Assembly: GCA_905193585.1 (NCBI GenBank)
Contig: CAJJPG010000021.1
Span: 1-21,217, forward strand
Direction of reading: 5' to 3'
Source of the DNA: an uncultured Oscillospiraceae bacterium
GTDB taxonomy: Bacteria; Bacillota; Clostridia; Oscillospirales; Acutalibacteraceae
Length of the DNA stretch: 21,217 nt
Part shown: positions 15,001 through 20,717 of the stretch, in pieces
How positions within the stretch are numbered: the stretch's first letter is position 1
Layout: each line of letters starts with the position of its first letter
Program-made: the position numbers and the translations under genes
The notes under the pieces: generated by a model
Database searches by the model: none
What the model saw: the letters and a program-made list of their open reading frames with translations, nothing else
What the model was told of the DNA's origin: nothing

Positions 15001-15190
15001 TTGGCTCCCCTTGTCAGGGGAGCTGTCACCGTAGGTGACTGAGGGGTAGTCAAAAAAAGCTTAATTAAAGCAATTTCTCTCCCTCCGTCACGGTAAACCG
15101 TGTCACCGTCTCGGCTGCCGCCTCGGTCGGTGCTTCTGCTTTGCAGAGGTGTCCACAGGACACCCGCACCCTCGTCAGAGTGAGGCGAAA
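15001..15190. repeat. Dispersed modular intergenic repeat, copy A
   Basis: Order: GGCTCCCC hairpin (15004-15010 with 15017-15023), second hairpin GTCACC/GGTGAC (15025-15030 with 15034-15039), GAGGGG, AT-rich spacer, CTCCCTCCGT with hairpin CACGGT/ACCGTG (15089-15094 with 15097-15102), then a 68-base module (15104-15171) that recurs inverted at 20428-20495 with two mismatches. It fills the 240-base gap between the CmpB-type gene and the minus-strand phosphodiesterase. Open frames across it are products of the repeat. Confidence 0.88.
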
Positions 15191-15212
15191 GATGGTTTAT
15201 CGGCAAACCGAC

Positions 15213-15686
15213 TCATATATTAATTATTACGGGCATAATTCCGTTCTTTTCAATATCGATAACGGCATAGCTTTTTCCGCCCTCGCGCGGCTCGGCGCAG
15301 GAACCCGGATTCACAACGTACATTCCGTCCTCATATAATGTTTTTGAGACGTGGGTGTGTCCGTAAAGCGCAATATCACAGCCGGCGGTTCGGGCGGCGG
15401 AAATCAGCCTTTCGGTACCGTATTTAACGCCCAGGGTATGCCCGTGGGTAAAAAATATCCTGTGCCCCGCTACCTCCGCAATATCCGCAGCCGGATAAAC
15501 GGAAAAAATATCGCAGTTTCCGCTGACGATATGAAAAACCATGTCGGGGTAAAAATTAATAATATCCTCAATGTCTCCCGTCACGTCTCCCAAAAAGAAA
15601 ACGTGGCGGGCTTTTTTCTGTGCGTCAAGTATTTTTCTTATATTTCCGCTTTTTCTGTGCGAATCGGAAATAACAACAATTCTCAT
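15213..15686 (-). CDS. YfcE/MJ0936-type metallophosphoesterase
   Basis: 157 aa. Complete small calcineurin-like phosphodiesterase with metal-binding motifs in order: SDSH (Asp8, His10), GD (Asp34), GNCD (Asn57), THGH (His81, His83) and GHTH (His110, His112). E. coli YfcE and relatives hydrolyse phosphodiesters in a Mn-dependent way; physiological substrates are mostly unknown. In many Firmicutes the gene sits after rph and an XTP pyrophosphatase gene, but not here. AGGTG lies about 7 bases before the ATG. The gene diverges from the uncharacterised operon at 15745; the 58 bases between include a TTGACA (15715-15720) without a well-placed -10. Confidence 0.92.
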   Translation of the reverse strand: MRIVVISDSHRKSGNIRKILDAQKKARHVFFLGDVTGDIEDIINFYPDMVFHIVSGNCDIFSVYPAADIAEVAGHRIFFTHGHTLGVKYGTERLISAARTAGCDIALYGHTHVSKTLYEDGMYVVNPGSCAEPREGGKSYAVIDIEKNGIMPVIINI

Positions 15687-15744
15687 TATAACACCTATTC
15701 TACAAAATTATTTTTTGACATAATATATTAAGGGGGTTAAAGCT

Positions 15745-16017
15745 ATGAACAACAACGATATCAACAGGCAAAAACTTATTGACGCGCTGCTTGCGTCGTC
15801 CGGCGGGAAACTGAACCGCGACAGCATAAACCGCGCCGCAGACGGCAATGACATTTCGCCGCTTATTAACAGTCTGTCGCCCGCCGACAGGGAAAAGCTG
15901 AACAAGGTTATGTCCGATAAGGAAAGCATGGAAAAGGTGCTTAAAAGCCCGCAGGCGCAGCTGATATTAAAATCGGTATTAAAAGGCGGAAAAAACGATG
16001 GACGAACTGGGCGATAA
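15745..16017 (+). CDS. Uncharacterised small protein, first gene of a three-gene unit
   Basis: 90 aa, hydrophilic, no signal or membrane segment. Preceded by AAGGGGG 9 bases before the ATG. I do not recognise a named family. The segment LNKVMSDKESMEKVLKSPQ (about 51-69) resembles the start of the next protein (LSAILNDPESMERVKQMAQ), suggesting the two are related by duplication. It overlaps the next gene by 20 bases in another frame, so the ending K-G-G-K-N-D-G-R-T-G-R is encoded by shared sequence. Coupling and conserved-looking motifs argue that it is real. Confidence 0.75.
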   Translation: MNNNDINRQKLIDALLASSGGKLNRDSINRAADGNDISPLINSLSPADREKLNKVMSDKESMEKVLKSPQAQLILKSVLKGGKNDGRTGR

Positions 16018-16354
16018 ACTTTCGGCAATACTGAACGACCCCGAAAGCATGGAACGTGTAAAACAGATGGCGCAAAGCCTTTTGGGCGGAGAAGACGGCG
16101 GCACGGCGGTGCAAAATAACCCTGCGCCCCCTGCCGCGCTGCCCGCCGACGATATAAATATAAAGCAGATAGTTTCGCTTTTTTCCAAAATGAAAAACAC
16201 GGCTGATGACTCGCGCGTACAGCTGATATACGCCCTGCGCCCGCATTTGAGCGAGGAACGGCGCGCGCGTGCCGATACCGCTATTAAACTGCTCAAGCTG
16301 CTTGACATGCTGCCGTTTATAAAGGAAAGCGGAATTTTGAAGGGGATTTTATGA
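15998..16354 (+). CDS. Uncharacterised protein, second gene of the three-gene unit
   Basis: 118 aa. MDELGDKLSAILNDPESMERVKQMAQSLLGG at the N-terminus repeats the pattern in the upstream protein; then a short Pro/Ala-rich linker (about 41-52); then a helical domain (IKQIVSLFSKMKNTADDSRVQLIYALRPHLSEERRARADTAIKLLKLLDMLPFIKESGILKGIL). The last part resembles conserved Clostridia proteins of unknown function, as I recall them. No catalytic motif is visible. The gene overlaps its upstream neighbour by 20 bases and its downstream neighbour by 4 (ATGA), so the three products are probably made together. Confidence 0.8.
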   Translation: MDELGDKLSAILNDPESMERVKQMAQSLLGGEDGGTAVQNNPAPPAALPADDINIKQIVSLFSKMKNTADDSRVQLIYALRPHLSEERRARADTAIKLLKLLDMLPFIKESGILKGIL

Positions 16355-16746
16355 GCGATAACGATTTTATGCGGCAGCAGCAGGCAGCTGTGGAAAGAAT
16401 GCGCGAAATGAGCCGGAAGGCCGCCGAAACCCCGGAACAGCCCATGCCGCCCGTGCCGCCCTTTGTAAGGCTGCAAAACAGGCAGAGCGGGGCGCAGAAC
16501 CAAAGCGCGCCCGCGCCAAAACGGCAAGGCCAGCCGCCCCGCCCGCAAAGCGCACCCGTGACGGAAGAAGCAAACGCAGAAAACTTCCCTTTTCCCGCCC
16601 GTAAAGGCGGGCTTTCCTCGCTGCCGTTTTTAGATTTATTGGGCAGCGACAGCGACCTGCCGCTGATTATAGGTCTGCTGCTTATTCTCTTCAGCGAGAA
16701 GGCAGATAAAAAACTGCTTTTTGCACTGATTTATATATTATTATAG
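16351..16746 (+). CDS. Uncharacterised protein with Pro/Gln-rich linker and hydrophobic C-terminus
   Basis: 131 aa. AAGGGG lies 7 bases before the ATG, which overlaps the previous stop. Layout: short charged helix (about 5-28, QQQAAVERMREMSRKAAE), a long Pro/Gln/Ala-rich low-complexity region (about 29-80), then LPFLDLLGSDSDLPLIIGLLLILFSEKADKKLLFALIYILL at the end. That end has two short hydrophobic stretches split by a charged SEKADKK turn, possibly a C-terminal membrane anchor or hairpin. No named family is recognised. If it is an anchor, it could hold the two upstream soluble proteins at the membrane (inference). Confidence 0.78.
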   Translation: MSDNDFMRQQQAAVERMREMSRKAAETPEQPMPPVPPFVRLQNRQSGAQNQSAPAPKRQGQPPRPQSAPVTEEANAENFPFPARKGGLSSLPFLDLLGSDSDLPLIIGLLLILFSEKADKKLLFALIYILL

Positions 16747-16993
16747 TTGTAAATTGTTGGAAATTCAAGGAATATTTTCTTGCAATTTTTGCTTTATGTA
16801 AACTCGGACAACCTCAAAAGTTTTCCTACTTATCCACCGTTATATCCACAGTTACACACACTTTCAAACGAAAAAATCGGCTTTTCAAGGCTTTTTCGGT
16901 GGATAACTGTGTTTATAAGTTGGATAAATGTTTATTCATAATAAAATGAATAAAAAAATTATGTAAAGTATTCGTCAAAATTCGACTTTTATT
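16747..16993. other. Non-coding region with DnaA-box-like cluster and AT-rich stretch
   Basis: Between two convergent coding units. Near-consensus DnaA boxes (TTATCCACA): TTATCCACC at 16830-16838, ATATCCACA at 16842-16850 (each one mismatch), TTATCCACC on the minus strand at 16898-16906, and a weaker minus-strand TTATCCAAC at 16919-16927. The outer boxes form a 10-bp inverted repeat (TTATCCACCG / CGGTGGATAA). About 60 bases of very AT-rich DNA follow (16925-16985). A weak terminator-like fold for the upstream operon may lie at 16751-16790 (AAATTG/CAATTT and CAAG/CTTG, then T-run). No gene was found here. Confidence 0.5.
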
Positions 16994-17683
16994 TCACCTA
17001 CGTTTCATGGCGCGCAGTTTTTTCTTATCCGTGTCGGATACACGGCGCGATTCCAGCATTTTCTGAATAGATTTGTTATAAGTCCAATCGTCAAAACCGC
17101 AGGTTTTAAGAAAGCTGTATGTTTTATCGCGGTACTTCGCCATAGCCGTAGCTGTGCACCATGCCGCCGCCATTTTGTAATAATATTCCTCGTTATGCGC
17201 CGTGCGCAGAGCCTCAAAAACGCGGTCGATATATTCGTCGTTCAAATAATGCGACATCATTGTAACAACCGCTATGCGCATATAATAGGTCGCGCCCGAG
17301 GCAAGATAACCCGTAAGCCGCTCCCACACCTCAGACGGGTGCTTTTCGCACTGCTTAAAGGATTGGCAGAGTATATCGCAGGTTGACCAGTTATCTATGT
17401 GCCGTGCGGCCTTATCAAAGTATTTTATAAGCGTGTTTATATCCGCCTTTGTTTTACCGAGTACATAAGCGTATAAAAAGCACATTTCCATGCTTGAAAA
17501 ATCGCAGCAATCCAAAAATTGCCCGCCCTCTCCCCTTTTTACAATTTCCGCCGCCATGGCGCGGAGAGCGGGCAAACGCACGCCTATAAGCGGCATAGAG
17601 GTTTCGGGTATCAGCTTTTTTGAAAAATCGCGGTAGCCGCCCTCCGCCCTCATATTCAGTTCTTTTTTTATATCCTCAATCAT
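16994..17683 (-). CDS. AlkD-type DNA alkylation repair glycosylase
   Basis: 229 aa, the usual length. Built of HEAT-like helical repeats. RHIDNWSTCDILC carries Trp99 and Asp103, in the W-x-x-x-D spacing of AlkD from Bacillus cereus, where the aspartate helps excise positively charged N3/N7-alkylpurines. GVRLPALRAMA (34-44) is the conserved early motif. The start at 17683 (MIEDIKKEL) is chosen because GGAAG precedes it and because the longer frame to 17785 would be encoded by a dispersed repeat. Convergent with the three-gene unit; downstream of it lies the DnaA-box region. Confidence 0.9.
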   Translation of the reverse strand: MIEDIKKELNMRAEGGYRDFSKKLIPETSMPLIGVRLPALRAMAAEIVKRGEGGQFLDCCDFSSMEMCFLYAYVLGKTKADINTLIKYFDKAARHIDNWSTCDILCQSFKQCEKHPSEVWERLTGYLASGATYYMRIAVVTMMSHYLNDEYIDRVFEALRTAHNEEYYYKMAAAWCTATAMAKYRDKTYSFLKTCGFDDWTYNKSIQKMLESRRVSDTDKKKLRAMKRR

Positions 17684-17734
17684 TTTCTCACTTCCCGAAA
17701 TTAAAACAGATAAAAATAAAAAGTCCCGTACACT

Positions 17735-17860
17735 CTTAGGCTCCTTCTGACGAGGGTTGCTCCCCACGGTGTGGGGAGACGTCAACGCAGTTGACAGAGG
17801 GGACCGCCGCCGTCAGTGGCTGTCGAGTGTAACGAGACTGAGGGAGAGAAAAGGTAAGAC
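17735..17860. repeat. Dispersed modular intergenic repeat, copy B
   Basis: Same design as copy A with different bases: hairpin 1 CTCCCCAC (17760-17767) with GTGGGGAG (17771-17778), hairpin 2 GTCAAC (17781-17786) with GTTGAC (17790-17795), then AGAGGGG. The second stem differs from copy A by a matched C-G to A-T change, so structure is kept. A further part with TGTCGAGTGTAACGAGACTGAGGGAG follows. The 68-base central module of copies A and C is not seen. Fills the gap between the two minus-strand genes. Confidence 0.82.
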
Positions 17861-17912
17861 ATTTACGCATTCTCTTTCCGTCAAGGCTTAAATAATACCT
17901 GCGCTCTCAGCA

Positions 17913-18998
17913 TTATTCAAGTATATAAATTTCAACATTGCGAACGCCGAAAGCAACGCATGCGCTGCGGGTGGACATAAACAGGTCAACACCCGTGGGG
18001 TGGCTGTTTACAAATCCGCCGGTATCGGCTGCTACGGCATAGCCGTAAATAAAGCTGCCGTCCGCCGTTCTTATATACATCTTGGTGCCGTAGGGTATTA
18101 CCTTGGGGTTTACGGCTATATAGCCGGGCTGCGGTGCTACGCCCGTGGCGCAGTTATTTCCCGTGTAGGTGTACGCCGTGGCGCGGGACACCATTTTGGA
18201 CTTGTATTTAAGCGGTACGCCGTTTTTATCAAATTCTATATTAAGAGCAGGGGTAAGGGTTGAAACGCCCTTAAAGGACGAATTATCAGCCGTAGCGGTG
18301 CTTTTTGCCGCCGCTTTTTTCGTTCCGACAATTTTTTTGCCGTTTACGGCGCTTTTAACCACTTCTTCACCTGTTACGGTGCGCCCCGACGATACGCCGT
18401 TTACTATCTTTTCGGTGTAGCTTACACGCTTTTCACCGTCAACGCCCGTTTCCACCGTTTCGCTGCCTGCCGCCTTTGCCGCGGAATAAACGGTTTCAAG
18501 CGTGTGGGGTATAACCTCGGTGTAGCTGCCGTCTACATATTCTATATCGGTGTAATCAATATAAACCGTATCCGAAACCACGGTTTCAGCCGACGGCTCG
18601 ATAAAATCATGCTCATCGGGGGTGAAGCCCGCCTTGGTCAGCGCGTCAAGAACCGTGCCGCCCGTAAACTCAACCTCAAGCGTGTTATCGCCCACGGTAA
18701 TAAACACGGGGAAAGAATAAGCAATCTCAACAGTTGTAAGGTGGTTTTCCACCTTTGTTTTCATTATCTGGTAACGCTCCGATTTTAATTTAAGACCGGA
18801 AAGTATATTTGCAACGTTTGCGTTTACCGAACGCACGGTGTATGTCTTCTCGCCGTCAAACACCTTTACTGTATTGAGCGAAAAGCCGAGTAAAGTAATA
18901 ACCGCTATTGTGAACGCGGTCATAGCCGCTATACACCTTACGCGCGTCTGTCTTATGAAGTCGGGGTCCGACAGACGATACTTTATTTTTTCTAACAT
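17913..18998 (-). CDS. DUF348/G5/3D-domain cell-wall protein (YabE-like)
   Basis: 361 aa. The start at 18998 (MLEKIKYRLS) is set by AAAGGAG 7 bases upstream; a longer frame to 19028 has no such site. Order: basic cytoplasmic end, one membrane segment (about 23-43), DUF348 repeats (about 45-75 and 98-145), a G5-like domain (about 150-225), a Lys/Ala/Thr/Ser linker, and a C-terminal 3D domain (about 272-361) with ATAYTYTG, VNPKVIPYGTKMYI, AVAADTGG and GVDLFM. The 3D domain carries the conserved aspartates of MltA-like lytic transglycosylases; related YabE, YocH and Rpf/Sps proteins act on peptidoglycan in growth, spore revival or stationary phase. A consensus promoter and a WalR-like dyad lie upstream. 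Confidence 0.93.
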   Translation of the reverse strand: MLEKIKYRLSDPDFIRQTRVRCIAAMTAFTIAVITLLGFSLNTVKVFDGEKTYTVRSVNANVANILSGLKLKSERYQIMKTKVENHLTTVEIAYSFPVFITVGDNTLEVEFTGGTVLDALTKAGFTPDEHDFIEPSAETVVSDTVYIDYTDIEYVDGSYTEVIPHTLETVYSAAKAAGSETVETGVDGEKRVSYTEKIVNGVSSGRTVTGEEVVKSAVNGKKIVGTKKAAAKSTATADNSSFKGVSTLTPALNIEFDKNGVPLKYKSKMVSRATAYTYTGNNCATGVAPQPGYIAVNPKVIPYGTKMYIRTADGSFIYGYAVAADTGGFVNSHPTGVDLFMSTRSACVAFGVRNVEIYILE

Positions 18999-19038
18999 CA
19001 AATGACTCCTTTGAATCAAATCTCGCAAGCCGAGGCAT

Positions 19039-19067
19039 ATTATAAACCCTTAAAGCCACAATGTCAA
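19039..19067 (-). promoter_or_regulatory. Consensus promoter of the 3D-domain gene
   Basis: On the minus strand TTGACA (19067 to 19062), exactly 17 bases, TATAAT (19044 to 19039): a perfect sigma-A promoter about 41 bases before the start codon. Confidence 0.88.
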
Positions 19068-19113
19068 AGTTTCAAAAAGTCGCATTTTTAGTCAAAATGA
19101 CGGTTAAAAAGCG

Positions 19114-19151
19114 GTTACAAAAAGGTTACAAAGCTGTAACCTTTTTGTAAG
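19114..19151. promoter_or_regulatory. 16-bp-arm palindrome containing WalR-like boxes
   Basis: TTACAAAAAGGTTACA (19115-19130) and TGTAACCTTTTTGTAA (19135-19150) are perfect 16-bp arms around AAGC. On the minus strand 19130 to 19114 reads TGTAAC-CTTTT-TGTAAC, a full match to the WalR (YycF) consensus TGTWAH-N5-TGTWAH; the plus strand 19135-19151 matches 11 of 12. It lies 47 bases upstream of the -35 of the 3D-domain gene. It could also fold in RNA as a hairpin, but no T-run follows directly. Confidence 0.6.
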
Positions 19152-19326
19152 AGGACTTTTATTGACATTTTTTTACATAAAACTTGTGCAACCCTACAAA
19201 ATCGCATAAAGTGGCGCATCGGACAGCCTGTACACTTCTATTTTACACCAAAAGTGGGGGATATATTCATTTTTTCAAAATAAAAGCACAATATAAGGAA
19301 AAAAACAGTAAAAAAAATTTTTTGTT
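19152..19326. other. AT-rich intergenic stretch with no recognised feature
   Basis: Between the palindrome and the SLOG gene stop. It holds a plus-strand TTGACA (19162-19167) without a matching -10, and A/T runs just after the SLOG stop codon that might serve as a weak terminator on the minus strand. No open frame with a ribosome binding site was seen. Confidence 0.4.
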
Positions 19327-19818
19327 CTATCCCCTTATAAAAACCGTTTTAACGCCCTTTGCGGCGGCGTATCTTACTGCATTGGCAGTCCCGCTTTTTT
19401 CACCGTTGAACACGGCTATTACTCTTGCGGCATGATCTACCATCCATTCGTTCCGCGTCTGAAAACAGCCCCTGCCGTATCCGGCGCATACATATTTAAT
19501 ATAGTCCGCCGCTTTTAAAACAGCTCTGTACTTTATTCTCCAGTAAATATTCCAGTTTTCCTCAAACCCCTTATAGGGGCAGGCGCAAATAAGCCGTATA
19601 TCCTTACCGTCGGCACGCAGCTGCAATACAATTTCCGCCGCCCAGATATCCACGCCTCGCGCCATTCCCGAAATAAACACATTAAAGCCCTCGTCTACGG
19701 CACATAAAATCTCTTTTTTTAAATCCTTTACTATTTCCGGCTTAGCCCTGTGCAGTTTTTCGGGACGGTGACCCGTAAAACATACTCTGTGTAATCTTTT
19801 TTCTTTCTCTGTCAGCAT
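19327..19818 (-). CDS. SLOG-domain protein of the DUF1273/YpsA group
   Basis: 163 aa. CFTGHRPEKL (13-22) and ISGMARGVDIWAAEIVLQL (about 49-67) are the nucleotide-binding signatures of the YpsA/DUF1273 branch of the SLOG superfamily, followed by RLICACPYKGFEENW and a C-terminal NGEKSGTANAVRYAAAKG block typical of the fold. SLOG proteins are thought to bind nucleotides or nucleotide-derived ligands; small versions like this are common beside mobile or accessory genes. AGGAG lies 9 bases before the ATG. It diverges from an XRE regulator across an AT-rich operator region, so the two may form a regulator-effector pair (inference). Confidence 0.88.
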   Translation of the reverse strand: MLTEKEKRLHRVCFTGHRPEKLHRAKPEIVKDLKKEILCAVDEGFNVFISGMARGVDIWAAEIVLQLRADGKDIRLICACPYKGFEENWNIYWRIKYRAVLKAADYIKYVCAGYGRGCFQTRNEWMVDHAARVIAVFNGEKSGTANAVRYAAAKGVKTVFIRG

Positions 19819-19839
19819 TATATTCAGCTCCTAAACAAT

Positions 19840-19945
19840 ACTATAAATATAAAAAAATATATAGTAATATCTATAGTATACATCATTGAAAAATAAATAT
19901 CAATAGTCTGTGGTAAGCAACAAATAATATTAATAGACTATGATA
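19840..19945. promoter_or_regulatory. AT-rich divergent operator region between SLOG and XRE genes
   Basis: Several ATAGT/ACTAT-type half sites occur: ACTATA near 19849, ATATAGTA near 19859, CTATAGTAT near 19871, and the pair ATAGTCT (19903-19909) / AGACTAT (19935-19941). The repeated half sites between divergent genes suit an autoregulated XRE operator. Promoter hexamers are ambiguous in this AT-rich DNA (TATGAT at 19939-19944 is one candidate -10). Confidence 0.45.
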
Positions 19946-19958
19946 TAGAGGTGATTGT

Positions 19959-20297
19959 ATGAGTGATTTGGCAGAAAAAATCGGTCAGCGCATCAGAAAT
20001 TACAGAACGCAGCTTGGTTTGAGTCAGGAAAAGCTGGCAGAGCTTTCGGGTTGTCATCCGACATATATAGGTCAGTTGGAGCGCGGTGAAAAGAACGCAA
20101 CTTTGGAAAGTGTTGATAGGGTTGCCGTTTCTTTAAATATATCTTTATCAAAGCTCTTTGAAAACCTCGGCGGTATTGGTACAGCCGAACGCAACATTCC
20201 GCTTGAGGGATATGAATTTCTGTTATCCAAAAATAAAAAAGAGCAAGAGCAAATAATTAAATTCATTCACGAATTGGATGAATACAAAAACAGCTGA
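19959..20297 (+). CDS. XRE-family HTH transcriptional regulator
   Basis: 112 aa. Residues about 9-62 form a complete HTH_3 domain (IRNYRTQLGLSQEKLAELSGCHPTYIGQLERGEKNATLESVDRVAVSLNISLSKLF). The remaining 45 residues are charged and helical, probably for dimerisation; there is no peptidase or ligand domain. AGAGGTG precedes the ATG. Similar small SinR/ClgR-like regulators control one neighbouring operon or themselves; the divergent SLOG gene is the obvious candidate target. Lower GC than the core genes suggests an accessory origin. Confidence 0.92.
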   Translation: MSDLAEKIGQRIRNYRTQLGLSQEKLAELSGCHPTYIGQLERGEKNATLESVDRVAVSLNISLSKLFENLGGIGTAERNIPLEGYEFLLSKNKKEQEQIIKFIHELDEYKNS

Positions 20298-20307
20298 AAA
20301 TACCACT

Positions 20308-20340
20308 TTAGACATTAGATATTAGACGTTAGACATTAGA
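20308..20340. repeat. Heptamer tandem repeat (TTAGAYR)
   Basis: Consecutive 7-base units TTAGACA, TTAGATA, TTAGACG, TTAGACA and a partial TTAGA, 4.7 copies. It lies between the XRE gene stop and repeat copy C. Confidence 0.85.
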
Positions 20341-20344
20341 AAAT

Positions 20345-20580
20345 ACCCCTCAGTCAGCCATGCGGCAGACAGCTCCCCTCTGTTTGCTAACGCAAAAGAA
20401 GGGAGCCAAACTGCCTACCCTGTGTAAGGGTGCGGTTGTCCTGTGGACACCTCTGCGAAGCAGAAGCACCGACCGAGGCGGCAGCCGAGACGGTGGGTCG
20501 GCTTGTCCGACACGGAGGGGTTGTTACAAACTAAGGAATACCCCTCTATTTCGGCAAAGCCGAAAAGAAGGGAGCCTTTT
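20345..20580. repeat. Dispersed modular intergenic repeat, copy C
   Basis: Inverted relative to copy A. It begins with CCCCTCA and hairpin GTC-A-GCC/GGC-A-GAC (20353-20359 with 20364-20370), then GCTCCC/GGGAGC (20372-20377 with 20401-20406) enclosing TTTGC/GCAAA. Next comes the 68-base module (20428-20495), hairpin GTCGG/CCGAC (20497-20501 with 20507-20511), and a second CCCCTC...GGGAGCC unit (20541-20576) around TTTCGGC/GCCGAAA (20549-20555 with 20559-20565). Two terminal units thus flank the module. Open frames across it are not genes. Confidence 0.85.
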
Positions 20581-20605
20581 GGTTTTCACAAAAATAAAAA
20601 AACTG

Positions 20606-20692
20606 TTGACATTAAAATTCGACAGCATTATAATATGTATAGGTTAGCACGGGCTAACTGTTATTTGCGCTTTCTTGTTAGCGGGTGCTAAC
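20606..20692 (+). promoter_or_regulatory. Consensus promoter with twin GTTAGC-N4-GCTAAC operators
   Basis: TTGACA (20606-20611), 17 bases, TATAAT (20629-20634). Two perfect dyads follow in the leader: GTTAGC-ACGG-GCTAAC (20643-20658) and GTTAGC-GGGT-GCTAAC (20677-20692), centres 34 bp apart. The first overlaps the expected start site near 20641. A dimeric repressor binding both would block initiation and elongation. The regulator is not encoded in the visible part; MarR and DtxR families use similar arms, but I cannot choose. Confidence 0.85.
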
Positions 20693-20717
20693 TGATTTTA
20701 AGAGAAGAGGATTGACA

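Noticed and set aside
14928..15206. Coding frames containing STDRGGSRDG in repeat copies A and C
   Set aside because: The shared peptide is the translation of the 68-base repeat module; no start signals and no conserved frame across the full repeat.
17684..17785. N-terminal extension of the AlkD-type protein
   Set aside because: The extra 34 residues are mostly encoded by repeat copy B; the ATG at 17683 has a ribosome binding site and gives the family length.
18999..19028. Ten-residue N-terminal extension of the 3D-domain protein
   Set aside because: AAAGGAG sits inside the extension and serves the ATG at 18998.
20308..20340. CRISPR array
   Set aside because: The heptamer units are contiguous with no spacers, and no cas gene is present.
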